Shown in pieces: positions 43,274 to 52,658 of a DNA stretch of 64,000 nt (position 1 is its first letter; each line of letters starts with the position of its first letter). The notes under the pieces were generated by a model. That model searched no databases, was not told the origin of the DNA, and worked only from the letters and a program-made list of their open reading frames with translations. The position numbers were made by a program, and so were the translations under genes. Source of the DNA: Pseudomonadota bacterium (GTDB taxonomy: Bacteria; Myxococcota_A; UBA796; GCA-2862545); assembly GCA_947475315.1 (NCBI GenBank), contig CANJMY010000003.1, forward strand, positions 29,491 to 93,490. The letters are read 5' to 3'.

Positions 43274-46200
43274 CTAGGGTCGGGCCTCTTCCGGTCCGTC
43301 CTTACCGTCGTGCTTGCGTCCCCACTTGAGGAGCGGCGCCCACACGTCGCGGGGGCTGGCGCGGTCGCCGTCCTTCGGCATGGTGGTGGTGCTCGGCGCG
43401 ATGCGCACCGGACGCGGCGTGCCGAGACCCTCCACCACCGCGGGCGCCGCGGGCTCGACGCTGGCGCGCGCGAGCACCTGCGGGATGCCTGCGAGCGCCG
43501 TGGGATCCTCTGGCGCCGCGACGGGCAGGCCGTTCTCCGCGGCGACCGGGACGCGGATGAGGTCGGGCGGATCGGCGAAGATCCAGCCGCCCTCCGGCGC
43601 CGTCTGGGATGCGTCGCCCAGCAGCCCAAAGGACGCGAGGCCGCGGGCCGCCGTCACCCAGGCCGGGAGCGCGCCGGACGCGCCCGCGAGGCGGATGCCC
43701 TTGCGCGACATGGCCGTGTTGTCGTCGTAGCCGACGTACACGCCGATCGTGAGGTTGCCGTCATGCTCGCCGCCGTGGATCACCGGCGCGTAGCCGACGA
43801 ACGCGACGTTTCGGTAGTCGTTGGTGGTGCCGGTCTTGCCGGCCACCGGGAGCGGCGCGCCGCCGAGCAGCACGGCGTCCTTCGCCCGGGCGCCGGTGCC
43901 GTCCGTGACGACGTGGCGGAGCACGTCCGACGTCAGCGCTGCGACGTCAGGGGTGGTGACCTCCACCCGCTTGGGCAGCGCCCGGTACAGCACGTTGCCG
44001 TCCACGTCGCGGATCTCCTGGATCAGCAGCGTGCTGGCCGCCGGCTCGGCGACCGGTCGACCGACGGCGTCGCCGGGGAAGGCCCAGGTGTCGCCGGTGG
44101 TGATGCCCTCGTAGACCATCGCCGCCTCTTCGAGCGTCAGCTCGGACGCGCCGAGCGGCATCGAGAGGACCTCGCGGATCTCCGTGCGAACGCCGTAGCG
44201 CCGGGCGAGCGCCGCCACGTACTTCAGGCCCAGCAGCACGCGGAAGTCCTGGTGGCCATAGAGCTGCTCGGGCGCGTACAGGTCGACGCCGTCCTCGCCC
44301 GTGACCTCCAGCGCGAGCTCGCGCCGGGTGACGGCCGACGAGAGCGCGTCCACGGTGGACGCGTGCAGGTCGCCGTCGATCCACATGTCGGCCTCGGGCG
44401 CGACGGGCACCGTGGGTGGACCACCGAGCAGGCCAAACAGGCCGCCCTGGGGGGCAGGCAGGATCGAGGCGTCGGGCATCGCAAAGCCCGCAGGCGCCGC
44501 GCCACACGCCACGTCGTAGACGCCGTCCTCCCGCTTCCGGACGGTGATCGGCGTGTCGCCACGCGGCATGGGCACCACGCCCGCCTCCAGCGAGCCGACG
44601 AAGCCCAAGAAAGCGTCGGCGCAGGCCTGTCGGCGAGGCTGCATCACGGTCCACGCGCGGTCGAGCGCGGACTCCTGGTCGGCGCTCGGCCCGCGGCGGC
44701 GCTCAGCCTCGAAGCCCCAGCCGTAGCCCATGGTGATGAGCGCGGTCTCGTCTTCGGGGTGGGCGGACTGCGGCAGCGTCGCCAGGACCTCCTGGCGGGC
44801 CGACAGGTAGATCGACTCGTGCACGCGGCTGGGCGTGGGCAGGATGCCGTCGCGCTGGATGCGCAGGCGGTAAGCCTCCTCGTCCTCCCCCTCCCCGCGC
44901 GCCAGGCCGAGCGTCTTGGCCAGGCCGGCGATCCCGGTGGCGTCCAGGCGATCGGTCAGGTGGTAGAGCAGCCAGACGCTGGCGAGGTTCTCGCTCTTGG
45001 CGCCCGACCACGCGAGGCTGCTGAAGGGCGGGCCCTGGTGGTCCGGGCTCGGCCAGTAGACGGTGGTGGAGAACGGGAAGACGTTGCGGCGGTTGTCGAG
45101 CGCGTCGTCCGTCGACCAGCCGAGCTGGAGCGCCGCGTTGTAGATCAGGGGCTTCCAGGTGGAGCCCATCTGACGCAGCGCGGTGGCGCGGTTGAAGTTG
45201 CGGTTGTCGTTGCCTCCGACCATCGCCAGGATCTGCCCGTCGCGCACGACGACCGACGCGCCCTGCAGCTTAGGGCGGATCTCCAAGTCGCACAGCGCGG
45301 TGTCGCCGGTGACATCACGCACGCTGACCCAGGTGACGGTGCCGTCCGGCAGGCCATCGAGCATCGACTCGATCTCAGCGGTGGTGGCCTTGGTGGAGGG
45401 CGAGCCGGCGTGGCCGCGCGCGATCGCGTTCGCCACCCGCGCCAGGCCCTCGCGGTCGACCACGCAGGCGTGCCCGCCCAGGTCCAGGTCAAGCACGCGC
45501 TTGCCCTTCTCGTCGTGCTTGCCCTTCACCGCTGCGGTGCGGAAGGACCAGGGCTTGGGCGCGTCGTCCCGATCGAAGCGCGGCGCCTCGGAGGGCGGGC
45601 GGACCAGCGCGTCCACGCCCAGCGCCTCCAGCATGGTGCCGACGTCCGTCAGGTGGTGCCACAGCCCGTAGGTGGCGGCGCGCTGCGCGTCGGGATCCAG
45701 CGTGGTGATGATCGACAGGCCTGCCTTGGCCGGATCCTCGATGCCCGCGGCGCGCAGCACGTCGGCGAAGGGCGGCTCGGCCAGGCGGCGGCCCACCTCG
45801 TCGAGCACCGCCGAGGCGTCGTAGCGGAACACGCCGTGCTTGAACGGGATCTTGAAGCCCTGCTCGACCAGCTGCGCAGCCTTGGCCTGAAGCGCCTTGA
45901 CCTCGACCACGCGGGCGTCGAACGCGGCTTGACCGTCGGCGTCGCCGCGCGTCGGGTACGGGCCTGCCAGCTTCTCCGGCGCCTCGTTGGTGATCTGGCG
46001 CAGCACGTAGCGGGTGCGGGTGACGGCCGCCTCGATCGCCTCCTTCTGGTGGGCCTCGTCGCCGACGAACGGATCGTAGCGCGACGGCGCCTTCACCAGC
46101 CCCGCCAGGAACGCACACTCGACTAGGCCCAACTGCGTGACGTCCGTGTCGAAGTAGTGCTGCGCCGCGATGCCGATCCCGCGCCCGTTCCCGGCCACAT

Positions 46201-46711
46201 GGAACTGGTTCACGTAGAACTCGAGGATGTCGGACTTGGAGTAGTGGGCCTCCAGCCGCAGCGCGTAAAGCGCCTCGGTCAGCTTGCTCTTCAGCGAGCG
46301 GTCCGGCCGGTAATAGATGTTCTTGGCGGTCTGCTGGGTGAGCGTGGAGCCGCCCGCGACCATCTCGCCAGCCTTGAAGTCCATCCACAGCGCGCCCAGG
46401 ATGTGCGGCACGTCAAAGCCCGGATGCGACCAGAACCCGTCGTCCTCAGCGGCGACGATCGACGCGACGTAGGCCCGTGGCAGCGCGTCGAATGGCACGA
46501 AGTCGCGGTGCTCGTCCTCGAAGAACACGCCCACGCGCGTGGTGCCGTCCCGGAAGAAGACCGGCGATTCCTGGGCGATCACGCCCATGATGTAGTCGCG
46601 GCTGAGCTCTTCGCCGGGGTTGGACAGGACGTAGTGCGAGTACGCCCAGCCCAGGCCTAGGCCCGCCGCCAGGCCCGCCACCACCAGCAGCTTGAGCAGG
46701 GTCTTGATCAT
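43274..46711 (-). CDS. Class A penicillin-binding protein, enlarged
   Basis: Bifunctional peptidoglycan synthase. The product is 1145 residues, against about 750-850 for typical PBP1A. After a membrane anchor (8-26) the glycosyltransferase domain has VAAEDDGFWSH (Glu89), GGSTLTQQTAKN and ILEFYVN (Glu164). The transpeptidase motifs are all present: STWK (Ser517), SEN (Ser573) and KTGTT (Lys959). The span from SEN to KTG is about 385 residues, with roughly 230 extra (about 600-830) containing two possible disulfide Cys and Pro/Gly stretches. ATG start at 46711. It overlaps nothing and ends one base from mgtE, convergent. Confidence 0.93.
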   Translation of the reverse strand: MIKTLLKLLVVAGLAAGLGLGWAYSHYVLSNPGEELSRDYIMGVIAQESPVFFRDGTTRVGVFFEDEHRDFVPFDALPRAYVASIVAAEDDGFWSHPGFDVPHILGALWMDFKAGEMVAGGSTLTQQTAKNIYYRPDRSLKSKLTEALYALRLEAHYSKSDILEFYVNQFHVAGNGRGIGIAAQHYFDTDVTQLGLVECAFLAGLVKAPSRYDPFVGDEAHQKEAIEAAVTRTRYVLRQITNEAPEKLAGPYPTRGDADGQAAFDARVVEVKALQAKAAQLVEQGFKIPFKHGVFRYDASAVLDEVGRRLAEPPFADVLRAAGIEDPAKAGLSIITTLDPDAQRAATYGLWHHLTDVGTMLEALGVDALVRPPSEAPRFDRDDAPKPWSFRTAAVKGKHDEKGKRVLDLDLGGHACVVDREGLARVANAIARGHAGSPSTKATTAEIESMLDGLPDGTVTWVSVRDVTGDTALCDLEIRPKLQGASVVVRDGQILAMVGGNDNRNFNRATALRQMGSTWKPLIYNAALQLGWSTDDALDNRRNVFPFSTTVYWPSPDHQGPPFSSLAWSGAKSENLASVWLLYHLTDRLDATGIAGLAKTLGLARGEGEDEEAYRLRIQRDGILPTPSRVHESIYLSARQEVLATLPQSAHPEDETALITMGYGWGFEAERRRGPSADQESALDRAWTVMQPRRQACADAFLGFVGSLEAGVVPMPRGDTPITVRKREDGVYDVACGAAPAGFAMPDASILPAPQGGLFGLLGGPPTVPVAPEADMWIDGDLHASTVDALSSAVTRRELALEVTGEDGVDLYAPEQLYGHQDFRVLLGLKYVAALARRYGVRTEIREVLSMPLGASELTLEEAAMVYEGITTGDTWAFPGDAVGRPVAEPAASTLLIQEIRDVDGNVLYRALPKRVEVTTPDVAALTSDVLRHVVTDGTGARAKDAVLLGGAPLPVAGKTGTTNDYRNVAFVGYAPVIHGGEHDGNLTIGVYVGYDDNTAMSRKGIRLAGASGALPAWVTAARGLASFGLLGDASQTAPEGGWIFADPPDLIRVPVAAENGLPVAAPEDPTALAGIPQVLARASVEPAAPAVVEGLGTPRPVRIAPSTTTMPKDGDRASPRDVWAPLLKWGRKHDGKDGPEEARP

Positions 46712-46775
46712 TGTGGGCGTCTCCTAACTGGCGCCAGCCAGGGACGACGCCCGGCACGCGACGCGGACACCCGGT

Positions 46776-48539
46776 CTAGGCCCGACGACGCCGGAGCATG
46801 GGCACGAGCAGCGCCACCAGCCACGCCGCGCCGGAGCCGCGGCCGTCGCCCGAGCAGGCGCACACGTACGGCAGCTCCTTCACGATGGGCCCGGTCTCGC
46901 AGTCCTGATCGACGATGCCGTCGCAGTCGTTGTCCAGACCGTCGCAGAGGTCTTCCAGGCCGGGGCGCACCCAGCCGGTGAAGTCGTTGCAGTCGCCGTC
47001 GGCCGGGGTCACGCCGTCGGAGTCGGCGTCGTCCGTCCACTCGATGCCGTCGCAGTCATCGTCCAGGCCGTTGTCGGGCAGCTCGAACGCGCCCGGGAAG
47101 ACCAGCGCGTTACCGTCGTCGCAGTCGCCCGCGGTCTCGGACAGTCCATCGCCGTCGTCGTCCACGGCCAGGGTGCCCTCGTCCACCGTGCCGTCGCAGT
47201 CGTCGTCGTTGCCGTTGGGCAGCTCGTGGGCGCCGGGGTGGATGGTCGGGTCGCCGTCCTGGCAGTCGCCGTCCTGCTCGGAGAGGCCGTCGCCGTCGTC
47301 GTCGTAGGCGACGGTGTAGTCGTCGACGATGCCGTTGCAGTCTTCGTCGATGCCGTCGGGCGTCTCGATGGCGCCGGGGCGCACGGCGCCGTTCTCGTCG
47401 TCGCAGTCGCCGCCGGACGTGGAGAAGCCGTCGAAGTCGCGGTCGGCCTGGTGGTCGTCGACCGTGCCGTCGCAGTCGTCGTCGATGCCGTTGCCCAGGA
47501 CCTCGGTCGCGGCCGGCGAGACGAGAGCGCTGTGGTCGTCGCAGTCACCGTCCTGCTCGGACAGCCCGTCGCGGTCGTCGTCGTGGCAGCGGGTGCCGTC
47601 GTCGATCACGCCGTCGCAGTCCTCATCGACGCCGTCGCAGGACTCAGGGACACCCGGTGAGGTCTGCCACTTGGTGTCATCGCAGTCGCCCGCCACCTCG
47701 GCCACGCCGTCGCCGTCGTCGTCGTACCAGATCGTGCCCTCGTCCACGTAGACGTCGCAGTCCTGGTCGATGCCGTCGGGGAGCTCTGCGACGCCCGGGC
47801 TGAGGTTGACGTTGCGGTCGTCGCAGTCATTGCCGCCGCAGCCATGGCGGGCGTCCACGTAGCCGTCGAGGTCGTCGTCGCAGCAGCCCGGGTCCGACAG
47901 GCAGTCCGAGTCCAGGCAGTCGATCGCGCTGTCGCGGTCGTCGTCGAGGCCGTTGTGGCAGAGTTCGCCGCAGGCGGGGTCGCCGAGGCAGTCGTTGTCG
48001 AGGCAATCCAGGAAGCCGTCCTGGTCGTTGTCGGCGCCGTCGTCACAGTCCTCGACGCAGCCGCCGACGCCCGGGTTCGTGGTGTCGAACGAGAGCGTGA
48101 AGCTCTCGGTGCCTGCGCACTGACCGTCCTGGTAGCCGTAGCCCTCGATGAGGATGTGGTAGGTCTGCCCCTGGGTGCAGGTGAACCGCACCCGGTCGTT
48201 GGCCGTGTAGGCGGCGCTTGCGCCGGCGTAGCAGTCGCCCGGGGGCGCGCAGACGTCGCCCAGCACGAAGATGTCGAAGTCGCAGGTCATGTTCGACAGC
48301 AGCAGCGTGACCTGGCCGGACTGCTGACAGCTGAACGCGAGCACCTGCTCAGGACCGTTCTGATAGACGCTGGGGAACGGCGCACCGCAGCCATACGAGC
48401 CACCGAGCTGGTTCGGCTGCCCGTAGGTGATGGATCCAGTGAACGTGGACGAGCACGTCAAGGTCTGCGTGGAAGGCGGACAAACCGCCCACGAGAGGCC
48501 CGGCCAAGCCGCGATCAGGATCGGGAGGAAGCGTCGCAT
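46776..48539 (-). CDS. Secreted DCDDG-repeat protein with MYXO-CTERM-like tail
   Basis: The product is 587 residues from ATG at 48539, with a signal peptide MRRFLPILIAAWPGLSWA. A Cys-rich N-terminal beta domain (about 20-150) is followed by eight or more Asp-rich repeats of the type GDCDD...PGA.E.PDGID.DCDG..D, matching the 'putative metal-binding' (MopE-like) repeats and probably binding Ca2+. The C-terminus, CACSGDGRGSG then a hydrophobic stretch and RRRRA, is the tripartite MYXO-CTERM-like surface-sorting pattern. It is divergent from a second protein with the same repeats. Confidence 0.88.
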   Translation of the reverse strand: MRRFLPILIAAWPGLSWAVCPPSTQTLTCSSTFTGSITYGQPNQLGGSYGCGAPFPSVYQNGPEQVLAFSCQQSGQVTLLLSNMTCDFDIFVLGDVCAPPGDCYAGASAAYTANDRVRFTCTQGQTYHILIEGYGYQDGQCAGTESFTLSFDTTNPGVGGCVEDCDDGADNDQDGFLDCLDNDCLGDPACGELCHNGLDDDRDSAIDCLDSDCLSDPGCCDDDLDGYVDARHGCGGNDCDDRNVNLSPGVAELPDGIDQDCDVYVDEGTIWYDDDGDGVAEVAGDCDDTKWQTSPGVPESCDGVDEDCDGVIDDGTRCHDDDRDGLSEQDGDCDDHSALVSPAATEVLGNGIDDDCDGTVDDHQADRDFDGFSTSGGDCDDENGAVRPGAIETPDGIDEDCNGIVDDYTVAYDDDGDGLSEQDGDCQDGDPTIHPGAHELPNGNDDDCDGTVDEGTLAVDDDGDGLSETAGDCDDGNALVFPGAFELPDNGLDDDCDGIEWTDDADSDGVTPADGDCNDFTGWVRPGLEDLCDGLDNDCDGIVDQDCETGPIVKELPYVCACSGDGRGSGAAWLVALLVPMLRRRRA

Positions 48540-48598
48540 AAGCGCAGCATATTCGAATTCAGCGCCAGACGAGATAGGATCGACACCTCGGAGGCACA

Positions 48599-49990
48599 TT
48601 GGCGCGTCTTTCCCACATCGGCGTATCCATCGCCCTGGGCCTGTGCGCGTGCCAGGAGCCCGAGTTCACCACGCTCGAAGCGTCCCTGTCGGTGGATCCC
48701 GACGTGGTGGATCTGGGTGATGTGCCGGTCGGAGCGACGATCCCTTTCGTCGCGCTGTTCAACACCTCCAACAGCCACCCACTCAAGATCACGGCGATCA
48801 CGATCGACGACGGCGTCGGTGCCTTTGCGTATGTCGGCGACCTGCCCTTAGAGGTGGATCCGGCGGAGGGCACGGTCGCGTCGTTCACCTACACGCCGGT
48901 CGCCGAGGGCTGGCACCTGGGGACGATGCGCATCGAGTCCGACGCGCTCAACCCGGACGACACCTGGCGTGTGCGCGCGCACGCGGTCCCGCGTACACTC
49001 TGGCTGCGCCCCGCCGCCGTAGACTTTGGCCACGTGCCCGCCGGGGACACGGTGCATCACGCCGTGACCGTGGTGAACGTGGGCGACGTGCCCGCCACGG
49101 TCGACTCCGCCGTGCTCGCCCCGCCCTTCTCGTTTGTGGAGCCCACCCCGTTCACGGTGGAGGCCGGCCAGACGCGCGACGTGCAGATCAGCTTCACCGC
49201 GTCTGACTCGACCGCCGCGCAGGCGGCGCTGGTGGTGATCGCCGACGGCCGCGCCCTCCCCTCGCTCCCCGTGTGGGCGAACGACTGCACCCGCGGCAGC
49301 GTGGACGCCTGGGACGTGGACGGCGACGGGTTCGCGTCCTGTGGCGGCGACTGCGACGACGACGACGCCTCCATCAAGCCCGGCGCGCTCGAGCTGTGTG
49401 ACGGCGTGGACCAGGACTGCGACGGCGTGCTCGACGACCGCACCACCTGCTACGACGATGACCGCGACGGCGTCACCGAGGACGACGGCGACTGCCACGA
49501 CGGCGACGCCGCCGTGAACCCGTTCGCGTCAGAGGTGATGGGCAACGGCGTGGACGACGACTGCGACGGCGTGGTCGACAGCGGCGCGGACGACCTGGAC
49601 GGCGACGGCTTCACCGTGGCCGCAGGCGACTGCGACAACACGAACGCCGCGCTCAACCCCGGCGCATTCGAGGCGCCGGACGGCGTGGACAACGACTGCG
49701 ACGGGCACATCGACGACGGCACGATCTTCGCCGACGACGACGGGGACGGCTTCTGCGAGGCACCCAACCGCTGCAACGACGGCTCGACCCCCGGCGACTG
49801 CGACGACAGCAGCGCGTCCCGCTCGCCGGTCGCCGCCGAGGCGCCCAACCACGCAGACGACGATTGCGATCAGATCGTGGACGAGGGCACCACCTTCGGA
49901 GACGACGACCTGGACGGGTACACTGAGGCGGCCGGAGACTGCGACGACGCAGCCCCCTACCGCAACCCGAGCTTCTACAACTGCCCGTGA
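48599..49990 (+). CDS. Lipoprotein with ASH-like domains and DCDDG repeats
   Basis: The product is 463 residues from TTG at 48599 (GGAGG upstream), with a signal peptide and lipobox GLCAC. Two Ig-like domains (about 30-130 and 132-225) have the pattern 'VVDLGDVPVGATIPFVALFNTSN', cited by its ends, typical of ASH/choice-of-anchor domains. About five Asp-rich repeats follow (GDCDDDDASIKPGALELCDGVDQDCDG first, cited by its ends). There is no sorting tail; it is anchored by lipid instead. The 59 bases between the two divergent starts must hold both promoters. Confidence 0.85.
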   Translation: MARLSHIGVSIALGLCACQEPEFTTLEASLSVDPDVVDLGDVPVGATIPFVALFNTSNSHPLKITAITIDDGVGAFAYVGDLPLEVDPAEGTVASFTYTPVAEGWHLGTMRIESDALNPDDTWRVRAHAVPRTLWLRPAAVDFGHVPAGDTVHHAVTVVNVGDVPATVDSAVLAPPFSFVEPTPFTVEAGQTRDVQISFTASDSTAAQAALVVIADGRALPSLPVWANDCTRGSVDAWDVDGDGFASCGGDCDDDDASIKPGALELCDGVDQDCDGVLDDRTTCYDDDRDGVTEDDGDCHDGDAAVNPFASEVMGNGVDDDCDGVVDSGADDLDGDGFTVAAGDCDNTNAALNPGAFEAPDGVDNDCDGHIDDGTIFADDDGDGFCEAPNRCNDGSTPGDCDDSSASRSPVAAEAPNHADDDCDQIVDEGTTFGDDDLDGYTEAAGDCDDAAPYRNPSFYNCP

Positions 49991-50053
49991 ACGGGCGGCG
50001 ATCAGCCAGCAAATCACGGATAGATCGCCCATTGCTCGCGAGACAATCCGCGA

Positions 50054-50088
50054 CAGTTCGCGGCCCGCCCCTTGCTAGCCGCGAACTG
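50054..50088 (+). promoter_or_regulatory. Perfect inverted repeat upstream of CoADR gene
   Basis: CAGTTCGCGG (50054-50063) and CCGCGAACTG (50079-50088) are perfect ten-base arms around 15 bases. A second palindromic element, ATTG-CTCGCGAG-A-CAAT, lies about 20 bases before it. They sit 64 bases after one gene and 40 before the next. No T-run follows, so an operator or mRNA leader is as likely as a terminator. Confidence 0.5.
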
Positions 50089-50128
50089 CCGCGGGCACCG
50101 CTTTGCCCGCACCCTTGGAGGCATCGTG

Positions 50129-51796
50129 GTGAAGCGTGTATTGGTGGTCGGTGGTGTGGCTGGCGGCGCGTCCGCCGCGGCGCGTCTGCGTCGCCTGGAC
50201 GAGACGGCTGAGATCCTGCTCTTTGATCGGGGTCCGCACGTCTCTTTCGCGAACTGTGGGCTCCCCTACTACGTCGGCGACGTGATCCGCGACGAGGGCA
50301 AGCTGCTCGTCGCCTCGCGCGCGCTGTTCCGCGACCGGTTCGCCATCGACGTCTTCACCGAGCACGAGGCCGTGGAGATCGACCGCGCCACCAAGGTGCT
50401 GCGGGTGAAGGACCTGCGCACCGGAGAGACCCGCGACGAGCGCTACGACGCGCTGGTCCTGTCCCCCGGCGCCGCCCCCATCCGCCCGACCGCGCCCGGC
50501 ATCGACCTGCCCGGCGTGTTCGTCGTGCGCACCATCCCCGACGCCAACCGCATCCGCGCCTGGATCCAAGAGGACAAGTGCAAGACGGCGGTGGTGGTCG
50601 GCGGCGGCTTCATCGGCCTGGAGATGGCCGAGAACCTTACCTTCCGCGGCCTGACCGTCACGGTACTGGAGAAGCTGCCGCAGGTGATGCCGCCGATCGA
50701 CCCCGAGATGGCGGCGACGGTGGCGACGCACCTGCGCGAGAAGGGCGTCAACCTGCGCCTGGGCGAGGGCTTCACGGCGATCGAGGCGGTCGACGGCCAC
50801 CTGGGCGTGGTGACGGACCTGGGCAACCGCGTCGACGCCGACCTGGTGATCCTGGCGCTGGGCGTTCGACCGGAGACCGGGCTGGCGCGAGCGGCGGGCC
50901 TGGCGCTCGGCGCGCGCGGTGGCATCGTGGTCGACGAGCACATGCGCTCGTCCGACCCCAGCATCTACGCGGTCGGCGACGTGATCGAGGTGCGCGACGT
51001 GGTCAGCGGCCAGGAGACGATCCTGCCCCTCGCCGGCCCCGCCAACCGGCAGGGTCGCGTGGCGGCCGAGTCGATCGCCGCCCGCCCCACCCGCTTCCGT
51101 GGGGTGCAGGGCACCGCCATCGTCGAGGTCCTGGGGCTGTCGGTCGCTACCACGGGGGCCAGCGAGAAGGGCCTGCGGCGCGCGGGCGTCACCGACTTCG
51201 ACGTGATCTACCTGCACCCGGGCCACCACGCCGGGTACTACCCAGGCGCCAAGCCGATCCACCTCAAGCTCATCTTCTCGAAGACCACCGGCAAGATCCT
51301 GGGCGCGCAGGCGGTCGGCATGGACGGCGTCGACAAGCGCATCGACGTGATCGCGACGATGATCCAGCTCGGTGGCACCGTGCACGACCTGGCCGAGGCC
51401 GAGCTGTGCTACGCGCCGCAGTTCGGCGCCGCCAAGGACCCGGCCAACATCGCCGGCATGATGGGCGAGAACGCGCTGTGCGGCGACATGCCGCTCGCCG
51501 ACTGGAGCCAGGTGGGCGCCACCGACGCGATGCTGCTCGACGTGCGCGACCCGCACGAGTTCGCCGCCGGCCACATCGACGGCGCGGTCAACATCCCGCT
51601 GCCAGAGCTGCGGCGTCGCGCCGCGGAGGTCCCGACCGACAAGCCGGTCTGGGTCTACTGCGCGGCCGGACAGCGGGCGTACTTCGCCCAGCGCATGCTG
51701 CTGCAGAAGGGCGTGGATGCGCACAACCTGTCGGGCGGGTTCACGACGTGGACGGCGCGCGTCCAAGCAGGGCTGAACGGGGCGCCCAAGGCCTGA
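50129..51796 (+). CDS. CoA-disulfide reductase-like flavoprotein with rhodanese domain
   Basis: FAD/NADH-dependent enzyme reducing CoA disulfide, polysulfide or CoA-persulfide. The product is 555 residues from GTG at 50129, the start that puts the catalytic Cys at position 43 (SFANCGLPYY), as in the family; a GTG one codon upstream is also possible. FAD site VGGVAGGASAAARLRR, NAD site VVVGGGFIGLEMAENL at about 150-165, and GDVIE near 295. The rhodanese domain (about 465-550) has the active Cys in VYCAAGQRAYF. Both catalytic Cys are present. Together with the dioxygenase at 31246 it points to persulfide handling. Confidence 0.92.
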   Translation: MKRVLVVGGVAGGASAAARLRRLDETAEILLFDRGPHVSFANCGLPYYVGDVIRDEGKLLVASRALFRDRFAIDVFTEHEAVEIDRATKVLRVKDLRTGETRDERYDALVLSPGAAPIRPTAPGIDLPGVFVVRTIPDANRIRAWIQEDKCKTAVVVGGGFIGLEMAENLTFRGLTVTVLEKLPQVMPPIDPEMAATVATHLREKGVNLRLGEGFTAIEAVDGHLGVVTDLGNRVDADLVILALGVRPETGLARAAGLALGARGGIVVDEHMRSSDPSIYAVGDVIEVRDVVSGQETILPLAGPANRQGRVAAESIAARPTRFRGVQGTAIVEVLGLSVATTGASEKGLRRAGVTDFDVIYLHPGHHAGYYPGAKPIHLKLIFSKTTGKILGAQAVGMDGVDKRIDVIATMIQLGGTVHDLAEAELCYAPQFGAAKDPANIAGMMGENALCGDMPLADWSQVGATDAMLLDVRDPHEFAAGHIDGAVNIPLPELRRRAAEVPTDKPVWVYCAAGQRAYFAQRMLLQKGVDAHNLSGGFTTWTARVQAGLNGAPKA

Positions 51797-51816
51797 GCGC
51801 GCTCGTAGGGGTCATG

Positions 51817-52461
51817 TCACCAGCCCGCGCACTCGGGGCGCGGCGTGACGTGGCCCTTGGCCACCTCGGCCACCAGCCCGTGGATGCTGTCGCGCGGCCA
51901 CGCGCGCTGCACCGAGTTGAACAGCCAGGACGGGAGCGCTCCCTGCGGATCGACCATCGCCACCGCCTCGACTCGGGTGTGCGTGGCATCCACCACCGTG
52001 AACTTCCAGAAGCTGCCGTGGTCGATGCCGCGCACAAACTCGTCGGTGTGTGGGTACTTGGCGTCCTCCACCGAGTGGTAGGTCACGGTCACGGTCTTGG
52101 TGGCGTCCTCCCAATGGGTGGTGCGCTTGAACACGAACTCCCGGTCCGACACGGGCCAGGGCATGTCGTAGATGTGGTGCTCGAGCACGTCGGTCGAGCC
52201 CGCGATGGGGGTCGCGTCCAGTCGGACCATCAGGTTGACCCAGTTGGGTGCGCGCTTGGTGTCCAGGTACAGGCCCATCGCCTGACAGAGCGGCACGTTG
52301 ATCGTGGCGACGCCGCGCGTCGAGAGCATGTTCGAGCCCTCGAGCGACTGGCTGTAGGACGTGACGTCGTCCTTCTCGGAGTACTGGACCCACCCGTCTC
52401 CCGCGGATGCGGTCGAGCTGACGAGGGACACTAGGAGCAGCGAGGGCAGGACACGGCGCAT
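51817..52461 (-). CDS. Secreted START-domain protein
   Basis: The product is 214 residues: signal peptide MRRVLPSLLLVSLVSSTASA and a START/StAR-like lipid-binding domain (about 25-210). Motifs typical of bacterial members are YDMPWPVSDREFVFKR and AMVDPQGALPSWLFNSVQRAWP. The predicted ligand is a lipid or other hydrophobic molecule in the periplasm. It is convergent with the CoADR gene and divergent from the exporter operon. Confidence 0.88.
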   Translation of the reverse strand: MRRVLPSLLLVSLVSSTASAGDGWVQYSEKDDVTSYSQSLEGSNMLSTRGVATINVPLCQAMGLYLDTKRAPNWVNLMVRLDATPIAGSTDVLEHHIYDMPWPVSDREFVFKRTTHWEDATKTVTVTYHSVEDAKYPHTDEFVRGIDHGSFWKFTVVDATHTRVEAVAMVDPQGALPSWLFNSVQRAWPRDSIHGLVAEVAKGHVTPRPECAGW

Positions 52462-52574
52462 GGGGACCTCTGGCGTGCGGAGACGCTAGCACAACCTCCC
52501 CCCGAATCCCGACAGCTTGTGGGTCCAAGCTATGGATCCGACGTACCAAACGGGGGCAGATCCGCGGCGCAGCG

Positions 52575-52602
52575 TCGACATCACGCTGTCATGGTGTGTC
52601 GA
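52575..52602 (+). promoter_or_regulatory. Candidate operator of the exporter operon
   Basis: TCGACA-T-CAC and GTG-TGTCGA form an inverted repeat with nine pairs and one extra T in the left arm, around nine bases. It lies about 55 bases before tolC, in the 197-base gap to the START-domain gene. The TetR protein encoded at the end of the operon is the obvious candidate to bind it, but this is inference. Confidence 0.35.
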
Positions 52603-52658
52603 TCCTGGATGCAAAACCCGTCAGTTCTCTTTAGAACCCGTGCGTTTCCGGAGGCGCG

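Noticed and set aside
43310..46126. Long plus-strand open frame opposite the PBP gene
   Set aside because: Shadow frame of a gene with all catalytic motifs on the other strand; the product is arginine/alanine-rich and unlike any family.
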